This document shows positions 1 through 7,592 of a DNA stretch of 64,000 nucleotides, piece by piece (position 1 is the first letter of the stretch; each line of letters starts with the position of its first letter). The stretch lies in assembly GCF_913778665.1 (NCBI RefSeq), contig NZ_CAJYVQ010000011.1, positions 310,001 through 374,000 on the forward strand, written 5' to 3'. Both the position numbers and the translations under genes were made by a program. The stretch is from an uncultured Stenotrophomonas sp. Its GTDB lineage: Bacteria; Pseudomonadota; Gammaproteobacteria; Xanthomonadales; Xanthomonadaceae. The notes beneath the pieces were generated by a model, which saw only the letters and a program-made list of their open reading frames with translations, was not told the origin of the DNA and ran no database searches.

Positions 1-213
1 CATCGAGGCCATCTTGGCGCCCTGCAGGCCGGCAATCTCGGCCATCACTAGCGCATCGCCCTTGGGCAGGCGGCGCTCGACGATCAGTGGATAGGCCACT
101 GGGCCGGCATGCAGCTCGCCCACCGCCACCGCACGCCGGCGGGTGATGCGCTTGTCGCGGACATCGGCCATGTGGAAGGCCGCATTCCATTCCCCACTCA
201 TCGTGTTGCTCAT
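1..213 (-). CDS. moaC: Cyclic pyranopterin monophosphate synthase MoaC, N-terminal part (cut by window edge)
   Basis: MoaC converts the 3',8-cyclised GTP made by MoaA into cyclic pyranopterin monophosphate, the first stable intermediate of molybdenum cofactor synthesis in the cytoplasm. Only the first 71 residues lie in the window. They show the family N-terminus: FHMADVRDKRITRRRAVAVG, then the segment LPKGDALVMAEIAGLQGAKM that precedes the substrate-binding part. The start ATG at 213 overlaps the TGA stop of moaA (ATGA), so the two genes are translationally coupled. A second in-frame ATG four codons later is possible. The family assignment is firm; the C-terminal catalytic residues are outside the window. 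Confidence 0.9.
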   Translation of the reverse strand, partial: MSNTMSGEWNAAFHMADVRDKRITRRRAVAVGELHAGPVAYPLIVERRLPKGDALVMAEIAGLQGAKMASM

Positions 214-1190
214 CCTCCGATGGACGCCAGATGCGGGGTCAACCCGGTCCGGCCCTGGTGCAGGCCATGCCCGGCCGCTTTCAGGCCAAGCTGGGTGGTG
301 ATGCGCGCCAGCAGCGCGTCATGGTCGTCGTCGTTCTGCAGCAGCGGCCGCAGCGGCACGCCGAACTCGCCGAACAGGCACAGCCGCAGGTCACCCTTGG
401 CGGTTACCCGCAGGCGGTTGCAGCCTTTGCAGAAGTCACGCGAATACGGCGCGATGATGCCGATGCGGCCCCGATGGTCGGGGTGGCCGAACTCCCGTGC
501 CGGGCCGGCATCGGCCGCGCGCGGGTGCTCGTGCCAGCCGGCGGCCAGCAGCTGCTCGATCATCAGGTCGGCGCGCAGGTGATGGCGCTGGAAATAGGCT
601 TCGTTGTCGCCGGTACGCATCAGTTCGATGAAGCGCACGCTGAAGGGGCGCTCGCGCAGGTAGTCCATCCACTGCGGCAACTCATCATCATTCAGGCCAC
701 GCAGCAGCACCGCGTTGAGTTTGATCGACTGCAGGCCCAGTGCCTGCGCCAAGGCCAGGCCCTGCTCGATTTCCGGCAGCCGGTCATGCCCGGTGATGGC
801 CGCGAAGCGCGCGCGCTGCAGGCTGTCCATGCTCACATTCAACGCAGTCAGCCCGGCGCGGTGCCAGCCCGGCAGGCGCCTGGGCAGCAGCGTGCCATTG
901 GTGGTGATGGCCACCTTGGCGATGCCCGGCACCGCCGCCACGGCAGCTATGATCTCGTCCAGGTCCTTGCGCAGGCTTGGCTCACCGCCGGTCAGGCGGA
1001 TCTTGCTCATGCCCAGCGCGGCAAGCGCACGCACCAGGCGCGCGATTTCGTCCACCTGCAGGAAGCGGGGGCGCCCATCGGCCTGATAACCATCGGGCAG
1101 GCAGTAGCTGCAACGGAAGTTGCAGGCCTCGGTGAGCGACAAGCGCAGGTACGGAAAGCTGCGTCCGAAGCTGTCGGTGAGTTGGCTCAT
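210..1190 (-). CDS. moaA: GTP 3',8-cyclase MoaA (radical SAM)
   Basis: MoaA is the radical-SAM enzyme that rearranges GTP to 3',8-cyclo-GTP in the first step of molybdenum cofactor synthesis. The 326-residue protein has the usual family length. The N-terminal SAM cluster motif CxxxCxxC is seen in TEACNFRCSYC near residue 20. The C-terminal second cluster is seen in CKGCNRLR with a later cysteine in LRLCLFGE. The protein ends in Gly-Gly, which is typical of MoaA. The frame stays open about 100 codons upstream, but ATG 1190 is chosen because an AGGAGGTGG ribosome-binding site lies just before it and homology begins there. It forms an operon with moaC. Confidence 0.96.
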   Translation of the reverse strand: MSQLTDSFGRSFPYLRLSLTEACNFRCSYCLPDGYQADGRPRFLQVDEIARLVRALAALGMSKIRLTGGEPSLRKDLDEIIAAVAAVPGIAKVAITTNGTLLPRRLPGWHRAGLTALNVSMDSLQRARFAAITGHDRLPEIEQGLALAQALGLQSIKLNAVLLRGLNDDELPQWMDYLRERPFSVRFIELMRTGDNEAYFQRHHLRADLMIEQLLAAGWHEHPRAADAGPAREFGHPDHRGRIGIIAPYSRDFCKGCNRLRVTAKGDLRLCLFGEFGVPLRPLLQNDDDHDALLARITTQLGLKAAGHGLHQGRTGLTPHLASIGG

Positions 1191-1243
1191 GGCTGTTCCA
1201 CCTCCTGGCACCACCCTGCAGCCTGCCCCCTGAACGGGTTGTC

Positions 1244-1324
1244 GACGCCAGTGCCCAGAGTGCGCTGGGGCGGTGAAGGCGTCAACCCGGGGAGTACCCG
1301 CCATGAGCTGGGCACTTTGGCGTC
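1244..1324 (-). promoter_or_regulatory. Structured 5' leader of moaA, candidate riboswitch
   Basis: On the minus strand a 7-bp stem (GACGCCA with TGGCGTC) continues, after a two-base AA bulge, into an 8-bp stem (GTGCCCAG with CTGGGCAC). Together they enclose 49 nt that contain a further GGCGG/CCGCC pairing. The structure ends 54 nt before the moaA start. Molybdenum cofactor riboswitches are known upstream of moaA operons in proteobacteria, so this is a reasonable candidate, but I could not match the published consensus by eye. Confidence 0.45.
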
Positions 1325-2288
1325 TGAGGCTCGGTTGCGCCGCCGCATGCCCCCACACCCCAGACCCATGTCGCAGATTGCCAAGTGCCGCTGGATCGCC
1401 GCGCCAGCCAGCGCTGCCGGTACCTAACAGCGTGGGAGAACGCCGAAAACGTCTCCGATCAGCCGATGTTTGCAAGTCCTTCGCTTGGCATGACACAGCT
1501 GCGCACGCTCACACGACGTGCCACTGCTGGCCGGGCTTGGAACGCCGAGTTGATATTGATGTCAGCGCTTGCCAGCCGGTCGCCTTGCCTGGCGCTGGCT
1601 GGCAATCCGTCGACCGGTCATGGCGGACGACGCATGGGGGCTCTCGGGCCCGCCGGAATGACATCAACCCGGATTGGAACTACGTACCGCCCGCCAGCTT
1701 TCGGGTGGCGGCTCCCGACTGCCCTGCGCGGAGCGTTGACATGAACGGAACCCGACGTCCCTCACCCGCGCACGCACCACGGCCCGGCCAGCAATGGCTG
1801 GCACATCACCAGCCGTTCCGCCCGTCAATCCCAATACGCTCATCGCCAATCCGATCAGGATCGGCACCGGCGCGGCCGCCCATGGCCAGCCCTGGCCGGA
1901 ACGGCACCTGCGATCGGGCCGCCGGCTCGCCCTGGCCGGGCTGCCCGTGGTGCACGAACGGCTGCTGACCGCTGAGCGCACACGGCAGAACGGCGAGCCC
2001 GAGGAATACGTGGGCGACCCGGGAATGGAAGGGTTGAAACTGGCGTGCCTGACGTTGGATCCGCAGGCAGTCGCGCGGTTGCAGGTCGACCGGCAATCCC
2101 GGCGGGGCGTCCGAGGGCGATGGAACCCAGCACCCCGGTGCCCCGCCGCCTTCTGCGTGCCATTGCAGCGCACGGATGAATCCGTCTGCCGTTCACGGAC
2201 GTTCCGCTCGCACCCGTATTCATTCACGTTGCCCACCCTATATTCCGACCAAAGCGCCGCATGCTGCGGCCACGACGGAGGGCGCTTC
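1325..2288. other. Long gene-poor interval upstream of moaA and the RcnB-like gene
   Basis: This interval of about 960 bases holds no reading frame with recognisable domains, a plausible start and a ribosome-binding site. Open frames exist on both strands, but their translations are Arg/Pro/Ser-rich and look like by-products of GC-rich DNA. A short hydrophobic stretch in one minus-strand frame (around 1800-1870) is the only protein-like feature and has no convincing start. Decayed genes or a small RNA cannot be excluded. Confidence 0.4.
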
Positions 2289-2636
2289 ATGAAAACCATG
2301 CAACTGCTTGTCATCGCCCTGGCCACCGGCACCGCGTTGGTGGCGACCCCGGCCTTCGCCGATCCGCCGCACCACGCCCGTGGCAATGGCCCACCACCAC
2401 ATGCTGGTGGGCCGCACAACCGCGATGCGCCGCCCCCGGGCTGGCAGAAGAAGGCCTGGCGACGTGGTGAGCGCCTGCCTTGGGCAGAAGTGGACCGCCG
2501 CTACTGGGTGGACGACTATGCGCACTATCACCTGCGCGATCCGGGCCGCGACCGGCGTTGGGTGCGGCAGTCCGATAGCGAGTACCTGCTGGTGGAAATC
2601 GCAACCGGGTTGATCATTGACGCGCTGCATCGTTGA
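2289..2636 (+). CDS. RcnB-like small periplasmic protein
   Basis: This 115-residue protein begins with a clear signal peptide (KTMQLLVIALATGTALVATP, cleavage near AFA) and is probably periplasmic. The first half of the mature part is rich in His, Pro and Gly. The C-terminal half has the pattern PPPGWQKKAWRRGERLP followed by YWVDDYAHYHLRDPGRDRRW and a hydrophobic tail, which matches the RcnB family. RcnB of E. coli affects nickel/cobalt export. The metal role here is inferred only from the family and the His-rich segment. ATG 2289 is chosen because a GGAGGG site precedes it; the open frame extends further upstream without supporting signals. A perfect hairpin follows the stop. Confidence 0.75.
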   Translation: MKTMQLLVIALATGTALVATPAFADPPHHARGNGPPPHAGGPHNRDAPPPGWQKKAWRRGERLPWAEVDRRYWVDDYAHYHLRDPGRDRRWVRQSDSEYLLVEIATGLIIDALHR

Positions 2637-2646
2637 ATATGGAGCG

Positions 2647-2676
2647 CGCCGGGGCCCTGTGGTCGTGGCCCCGGCG
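2647..2676 (+). terminator. Perfect GC-rich hairpin after the RcnB-like gene
   Basis: CGCCGGGGCC and GGCCCCGGCG form a 10-bp perfect stem with a 10-base loop, 10 bases after the stop codon. There is no T-run, so it may be an intrinsic terminator of the GC-rich kind or an mRNA-end stabiliser. Confidence 0.5.
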
Positions 2677-2708
2677 GCGCTTCCACCCTACCAAGGCCGT
2701 CACGGACG

Positions 2709-3239
2709 ATGCGAACCACCGGAATCCAGAGCACGTTTCTCGCTGCGTGTCTCGCCGCAGGCCTGCCGGCCCTGGCGAGCCAGCCCACATCCTCGACTGA
2801 TGTGAAGGCCATCGAACAGGTGGTCGAATCGTTCCGCACCTCGCTGATCAACAAGGACAAGCCGACCTACATGGGCCTGTTCTTCTCGGACAAGCCGGAA
2901 GACATCGGCTGGCAGTATGTTTCCGAGGACGTCCGCCTGCTGGACATCCGCAAGGCCAAGCCAGATGCGATCAAGGCGCGGCAGATTCCCGCCAACAACT
3001 TCATCGCGCTGATCGATGGGGCGGTGGCCTCGCCGAAGCCGAAGGAGGAGAAGTTCTCCAACACGAAGATCGAGACAGACGGCGACGTGGCCTCGGTGTC
3101 GTTCGACTACAGCTTCCACGACGATGGGGTGAAGACCAACTGGGGCAAGGAAATGTGGCAGCTGATCCGCACCGAACAGGGCTGGAAGATCTTTTCGGTG
3201 ATCTATTCGATCCGCGATTCACGCAGCCCGGCCGATTGA
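2709..3239 (+). CDS. Exported NTF2/SnoaL-like protein of unknown function
   Basis: The 176-residue product has an N-terminal signal peptide (residues 1 to about 23, ending LPALAS). After it comes an alpha-plus-beta domain with the features of the NTF2-like fold: an initial helix, VKAIEQVVESFRTSLINKD, then strands ending in WQLIRTEQGWKIFSVIYSI. That last block, describing a tryptophan-rich strand ending a cone-shaped pocket, is characteristic of SnoaL/DUF4440-like proteins. No catalytic residues can be named. The gene stands alone between the RcnB-like gene and the two-component system. A role in binding or turning over a small molecule in the periplasm is possible but not shown. Confidence 0.65.
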   Translation: MRTTGIQSTFLAACLAAGLPALASQPTSSTDVKAIEQVVESFRTSLINKDKPTYMGLFFSDKPEDIGWQYVSEDVRLLDIRKAKPDAIKARQIPANNFIALIDGAVASPKPKEEKFSNTKIETDGDVASVSFDYSFHDDGVKTNWGKEMWQLIRTEQGWKIFSVIYSIRDSRSPAD

Positions 3240-3261
3240 ACGTCGCTTGAGGGCGCTGAGC

Positions 3262-3282
3262 GCCGATTGCCGATTGCCGATT
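3262..3282 (+). repeat. Triple tandem 7-bp repeat upstream of the response regulator gene
   Basis: GCCGATT occurs three times head to tail, followed by a partial fourth copy (GCGAT). The tract lies 76 bases before the response regulator start and could change length by slippage. Confidence 0.7.
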
Positions 3283-3357
3283 GCGATCCATTCAGCCAGG
3301 GCATTGGCATCCGGCCAGCGATCGGGCAGAGTCTGGCCACGCGCAAGGATGCATGCC

Positions 3358-4032
3358 ATGACCCGCCTGCTGATCATCGAAGACAACCCCGAGCTGGTTG
3401 CCAATCTGTACGCCTTCTTTGAACCGCTGGGCTACGTACTGGACGACGCCCGCGACGGCGCCAGCGGCCTGCGCCGGGCCACGCAGCACGACTTCGACGC
3501 CATCCTGCTCGACCTGATGCTGCCACGGCTGGACGGCATGACGCTGTGCCAGAAGCTGCGCCAGGAGTTCCAGAACCCGGTGCCGATCCTGATGCTGACC
3601 GCGCGCGATCCGGTCGAAGACCGCGTTCAGGGCCTGGAAATGGGTGCGGATGACTACCTGGTCAAGCCGTTCTCGCTGACGGAGCTGGATGCACGGATCA
3701 AGGCCCTGGTGCGAAGAGCCGAGGGTCGCCTCGTCCAGAGCGTGCTCGCTTGGAAGGACCTGCAGGTGGACACGCGCTCGCCACAGGCCTGGCGGCAAGG
3801 CCGCTGCATTGCGCTGACGCCCACGTCGCACAAACTGCTGATGAGCCTGGTGCGTGCGGCACCCGCCGTGGTGCGCAAGCAGGAGATGGAATACTTGGTC
3901 TGGGGCGACGAGCCACCGGACAGCGGCGCGCTGCGAACACACATCCATGAGCTGCGCCTGCAGGTGGACCGCAGCTTCGAAACCGCGCTGATCACCACGG
4001 TGCACAGCGTCGGCTGGCGCATGCAGGCGTGA
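3358..4032 (+). CDS. OmpR/PmrA-type response regulator
   Basis: This 224-residue cytoplasmic DNA-binding protein has an N-terminal receiver domain (MTRLLIIEDNPELV, acidic pocket E9/D10) with the phosphorylated aspartate at D52 in LLDLMLPRLDGM. The conserved lysine lies in DDYLVKPFSL. A C-terminal winged helix follows (about 125-224, with VVRKQEMEYLVWGDE and LRTHIHELRLQVD). ATG 3358 is preferred because the AAGGA site lies 8 bases upstream; an in-frame ATG at 3349 is less well placed. Its stop overlaps the GTG start of the histidine kinase gene. The genes downstream, diacylglycerol kinase and phosphoethanolamine transferase, suggest it controls lipid A modification, as PmrA does in enteric bacteria. 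Confidence 0.93.
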   Translation: MTRLLIIEDNPELVANLYAFFEPLGYVLDDARDGASGLRRATQHDFDAILLDLMLPRLDGMTLCQKLRQEFQNPVPILMLTARDPVEDRVQGLEMGADDYLVKPFSLTELDARIKALVRRAEGRLVQSVLAWKDLQVDTRSPQAWRQGRCIALTPTSHKLLMSLVRAAPAVVRKQEMEYLVWGDEPPDSGALRTHIHELRLQVDRSFETALITTVHSVGWRMQA

Positions 4033-5261
4033 GCCCTGCCTCGCTCTACCGGCGCCTGACCCTGCGCACCCGCATCACGATCTCGTTTGTGCTGTTGATG
4101 GCCGGTGCCATGGGTTTCATCGTGTTGGCCGAACAGGTCGACTACGACCAGGTCCGGGCCGCGGTCGTCGCGCGGACCCAGCAAAGCGAGGTGCAAAGGT
4201 TGCAGGCCGCGCTGGCCCGTGGCCAACGCCCCGCCCTGCCACCCGGGACCCAGCTGTTCGATGGCCATGACGTGCCTGTTGTGCTGCGCCAGTACGGCCC
4301 GGGCCATCACGGCGAGGAGGCGCCCAACGAGTGGCACCTGAGCGTGTTCGACAACGAGAACCAGCGCTACTACCTGCTGCAGGACGCGGCACACTATGGC
4401 TACCTGGAACACCTGATCAATGCCTTTGCGGCGCTGGTCATTTCGATCTGCGTACTCGGCGCCTTCCTGATCGGTCGCAAAGTGGCGACCCACGTCATCG
4501 CGCCCATCACGCGATTGGCGGACGCGGTGCAGGACGGCCAGAAGCCATTTCCCTACCAGCACGCCCGCGATGAGATCGGTGTACTCGCCCGCGCCTTCGC
4601 CCGGCACAGTGACGAGCTCGAACGGTTCCTGCATCGCGAACAGTGCTTCAGCGGCGATGCCAGCCACGAGCTGCGCACACCTCTGGCGATCATCGGCGGC
4701 GCTGCGGAGACATTGGCCTGCCAGCTCCCGGCCGACAGCCACCTGGTTGCCAGCGCAGAGCGCATCCTGCGCACCACCCAGGAGATGCAGCGCCAGCTGA
4801 CCTGCCTGCTGCTGCTCTCACGCGCCCCCAGCACCGTGCCACGCAATGAGGTGGCCCTGCGTCCGCTGATCGAATCCTGCATGGAGCGCTGCCGGCCCTG
4901 GCTTTCCGGAAAGCCAGTGGTCATTGCGTTTGATGCCCGGCGCGACGCCGTGCTGGATACCAACGCAGATCTGGCGCAAAGCGTGATCTGGAACCTGCTG
5001 CGCAATGCCTGCCAGTACACCGATCGGGGCGAAGTGCGGATCACCCTCCACGACTCCGCACTCATCGTCGCCGACACGGGGCCCGGCCTGCCCTCCAGTA
5101 TCGACCCACAGCAGTTCCAGCGTTTTCTGCCCGGCGGCCCACACAGTGGCGAGGGACTGGGGCTGTCGATCGTGCGGCGTATCGTCGAGCACTTGGGCTG
5201 GAAGATGACGGTGCATTCCTCGCAGCAGGGATGCCGGTTCAGCCTGGAGTGGCCCATCTGA
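4029..5261 (+). CDS. Sensor histidine kinase, partner of the upstream regulator
   Basis: The 410-residue membrane protein has a first transmembrane segment near residues 14-34, a periplasmic sensor part of about 90 residues, and a second segment near 130-150. A HAMP-like linker follows (PITRLADAVQDG). The phosphorylated histidine is H213 in FSGDASHELRTPLAI. The ATPase motifs are the N box (WNLLRNACQYTD), G1 (VADTGPGLP) and G2 (GEGLGLSIVRR). Translation starts at GTG 4029, which overlaps the regulator stop (GTGA). The periplasmic part contains several His and acidic residues, but the signal cannot be named. It most likely phosphorylates the adjacent regulator. Confidence 0.93.
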   Translation: MSPASLYRRLTLRTRITISFVLLMAGAMGFIVLAEQVDYDQVRAAVVARTQQSEVQRLQAALARGQRPALPPGTQLFDGHDVPVVLRQYGPGHHGEEAPNEWHLSVFDNENQRYYLLQDAAHYGYLEHLINAFAALVISICVLGAFLIGRKVATHVIAPITRLADAVQDGQKPFPYQHARDEIGVLARAFARHSDELERFLHREQCFSGDASHELRTPLAIIGGAAETLACQLPADSHLVASAERILRTTQEMQRQLTCLLLLSRAPSTVPRNEVALRPLIESCMERCRPWLSGKPVVIAFDARRDAVLDTNADLAQSVIWNLLRNACQYTDRGEVRITLHDSALIVADTGPGLPSSIDPQQFQRFLPGGPHSGEGLGLSIVRRIVEHLGWKMTVHSSQQGCRFSLEWPI

Positions 5262-5274
5262 CGGTTTCCTGACG
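5258..5274 (+). promoter_or_regulatory. Candidate response-regulator operator before dgkA
   Basis: CTGACGGTTTCCTGACG is a direct repeat of CTGA half-sites spaced 11 bp apart, as OmpR-family regulators use. It begins 63 bases before the dgkA start and overlaps the last codons of the kinase gene. The same arrangement recurs 63 bases before eptA. Confidence 0.6.
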
Positions 5275-5320
5275 CGCGCGTGCACATGCTGGGGACTGCC
5301 CACTTCACGGCGGAAACGGC

Positions 5321-5707
5321 ATGCAGCACCCCGAGGACAGCGGCAAGTACCCGCACGGCAAGACCGGCCTGAGCCGCATCTTCCACACCCTGATCCATTC
5401 GCGCGATGGATTCATCGCCACCTTCCGCGGCGAGGCTGCCTTTCGCCAGCTGCTGCTTCTGCACGCGCTGTTGATCATCGCAGCGTTCGTGCTGGATATC
5501 AGCAAGCTCGAACGAGCGCTGGTGCTGGCAGTCTGCTTCATCAGCCTGCTGGTGGAACTGCTCAACTCGGCGATCGAAGCGGTGGTTGATCGCATCTCGC
5601 TGGAGCAGCATCCGCTGTCGAAGAACGCCAAGGACATGGGCAGCGCCGCACAGACCACTGCGTTGCTGATGGTGAGTGCGGTGTGGGGCGTGATCCTGCT
5701 GGGGTAG
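5321..5707 (+). CDS. dgkA: Diacylglycerol kinase DgkA
   Basis: DgkA phosphorylates diacylglycerol to phosphatidic acid in the inner membrane. The 128-residue protein has the family length, three transmembrane helices and the conserved catalytic block ELLNSAIEAVVDR...SKNAKDMGSAAQ. Phosphoethanolamine transferases release diacylglycerol from phosphatidylethanolamine, so placing dgkA immediately before eptA makes biochemical sense: it recycles the by-product. Pairs of eptA/mcr-type genes with a DgkA or PAP2-type lipid gene are known elsewhere. It starts at ATG 5321, about 60 bases after the kinase gene, and has its own candidate operator. Confidence 0.95.
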   Translation: MQHPEDSGKYPHGKTGLSRIFHTLIHSRDGFIATFRGEAAFRQLLLLHALLIIAAFVLDISKLERALVLAVCFISLLVELLNSAIEAVVDRISLEQHPLSKNAKDMGSAAQTTALLMVSAVWGVILLG

Positions 5708-5717
5708 TCCTGCCATC

Positions 5718-5734
5718 CTGACAACTTCCTGATA
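5718..5734 (+). promoter_or_regulatory. Candidate response-regulator operator before eptA
   Basis: CTGACAACTTCCTGATA matches the site before dgkA in both half-sites (CTGAC and TTCCTGA), in their 11-bp spacing, and in the distance of exactly 63 bases from the start codon. This shared geometry is the main support for regulation by the adjacent two-component system. Confidence 0.62.
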
Positions 5735-5780
5735 AAGCCGTTTCGATACTGCGCGCACTCCCGTTCCGCGGAACCTGCTC

Positions 5781-7592
5781 GTGCGCCAAAGCCTTCGTTT
5801 TCCACGGCCCCATCCGATCATTCTGGTCTGGGCTGCCGCACTGTTCTTCACCACGATTGGAAACATCACGCTCTGGAAGTCGCTGTGGGGGTTGATCGAC
5901 CTCAACAGCCTGCGCAGCGCGCTGTTCCTGGCCAGCCTGCCGCTGGTGCTGTTCTGCCTGTTCAACCTGGTGCTGACGCCACTGCTGGCACTGCCGTTCG
6001 TGCGCAGGCCGCTGCTGGTGCTGCTCGTTGTCATCAGCGCCGCCTGCAGCTACTTCATGCTGCACTACAACGTGCTGATCGATCGCAGCATGGTGCAGAA
6101 CGTGTTCGAGACCAACCAGGCCGAACTGAACGCCTATTTCTCGCTGCCACTGCTGTTGACTGTGCTGGTGCTGGGCGTGCTGCCCGCTGCCGGGCTGGCC
6201 CTGCTGCGCACTACGAGCGGGACGGGTTCAATACGTTCCCTGCTGGCATGGCCAGCCAACGTCCTGGCATCAATGATGGTACTGCTGGCGATCGGCTTTG
6301 CGTTCTACAAGGACTACTCTTCATTGCTGCGCAACAACCGCCTTATCCGCGACCAGGTGCTGCCGTTGAACGTGGTGCGACATACCCACGGTTACCTGAA
6401 GAGCCTCTACAGCACCCGCCAGCAGCCGCTGCGCGTGATCGGCGCCGACGCACGACGCACACCCGGCCCGCGCCCGAAGCTGGTGGTCCTGGTCGTCGGC
6501 GAGACCGCGCGCGCGCGGAATTTCCAGCTCAACGGCTACCCACGCGCGACCAATCCACGCCTTTCGCGCACCGATGGCGTCATCAGCTTCAGCGATGTCT
6601 CGTCGTGTGGCACCGCAACGGCCATCTCGGTGCCGTGCATGTTTTCGCAGATGACCCGCGCGCAGTACGACGAAGTACGCGCGGCGACCGAACAGAACGT
6701 GATCGACATCCTGCAGCGTACCGGCGTTGGCGTACTCTGGCGCAATAACAACAATGGCGGCTGCAAGGGCGTATGTGAACGCGTGCCGACCGAAGACATG
6801 CCTGCGCTGGAGGTGCCTGGCCCGTGCGTCAACGCCGACGGCACCTGCCATGACGACGTGCTGCTGCATCAGCTCGGTGCACGCATCGACGCACTGAGCG
6901 GTGACGCCCTGATCGTGCTTCACCAGCTGGGCAGCCACGGCCCGACCTACTTCGAGCGCTATCCGGCCGCATCGCGGGCATTCAGCCCGACCTGCGACAG
7001 CAACCAGATCCAGCATTGCAGCAATCAGGCGCTGGTCAACACCTATGACAACACCCTGGTGCATACCGACCACGTACTGGGCCAGGCGATCGACCTGCTG
7101 CAGGGCTATTCGGACCAGCGCGATGTGGCCCTGATGTATGTTTCGGACCACGGTGAGTCGCTGGGCGAGCGTGGCATGTACCTGCACGGCACGCCTTACT
7201 TCATCGCACCACGCGAACAGACCCAGGTGCCGATGGTGATGTGGTTCTCACCGGAATTCAGCCGCAACGCAGGCCTGGACCTGGCCTGCCTGCGCGAGAA
7301 TGCCCGGCACCGGGCGCACAGCCACGACAACGTCTTCCACTCGTTGCTGGGCCTGTTCGGGGTCAGCAGCGCGGTGTACCAACGCGATCTGGATGTCTTC
7401 GCCGGTTGCCGGGCGGCAGCCACGCCATCGGTGGCCACCTCGCCGCCAAAAGAACGGCGCCGGCTGATGCCGGTCGCTGCCCGCAACGTAGCGCGTTATT
7501 GCGCCGCCAGGGCGAAATCCAGGCCCGCGCACACTGCCGCCACCTGGGCGTCGTTGCACTCCTGCGGACTGGTGCGTGGGCTGTCCGGGTAG
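5781..7592 (+). CDS. eptA: Lipid A phosphoethanolamine transferase (EptA/MCR family)
   Basis: This inner-membrane enzyme transfers phosphoethanolamine from phosphatidylethanolamine to lipid A, which lowers the negative surface charge and reduces binding of polymyxins. The 603-residue protein has about five N-terminal transmembrane helices (to roughly residue 180) and a periplasmic sulfatase-like domain. The metal and nucleophile residues are present: Glu in VVGETARARN, Thr in CGTATAISVPCMFS, and Asp-His in YVSDHGESLGE. Several cysteines typical of the family's disulfides are visible. It starts at GTG 5781. The protein is about 45 residues longer than usual at its C-terminus; this tail runs over the end of the convergent M14 peptidase gene by 97 bases. 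Confidence 0.95.
   Translation: MRQSLRFPRPHPIILVWAAALFFTTIGNITLWKSLWGLIDLNSLRSALFLASLPLVLFCLFNLVLTPLLALPFVRRPLLVLLVVISAACSYFMLHYNVLIDRSMVQNVFETNQAELNAYFSLPLLLTVLVLGVLPAAGLALLRTTSGTGSIRSLLAWPANVLASMMVLLAIGFAFYKDYSSLLRNNRLIRDQVLPLNVVRHTHGYLKSLYSTRQQPLRVIGADARRTPGPRPKLVVLVVGETARARNFQLNGYPRATNPRLSRTDGVISFSDVSSCGTATAISVPCMFSQMTRAQYDEVRAATEQNVIDILQRTGVGVLWRNNNNGGCKGVCERVPTEDMPALEVPGPCVNADGTCHDDVLLHQLGARIDALSGDALIVLHQLGSHGPTYFERYPAASRAFSPTCDSNQIQHCSNQALVNTYDNTLVHTDHVLGQAIDLLQGYSDQRDVALMYVSDHGESLGERGMYLHGTPYFIAPREQTQVPMVMWFSPEFSRNAGLDLACLRENARHRAHSHDNVFHSLLGLFGVSSAVYQRDLDVFAGCRAAATPSVATSPPKERRRLMPVAARNVARYCAARAKSRPAHTAATWASLHSCGLVRGLSG

Noticed and set aside
1191..1496. N-terminal extension of moaA
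   Set aside because: MoaA homology begins at 1190 next to an AGGAGG site; the extension would cover the structured leader.
1794..2288. Upstream extension of the RcnB-like reading frame
   Set aside because: The extra 165 residues have no domain, the signal peptide begins at ATG 2289, and a good ribosome-binding site precedes that codon.
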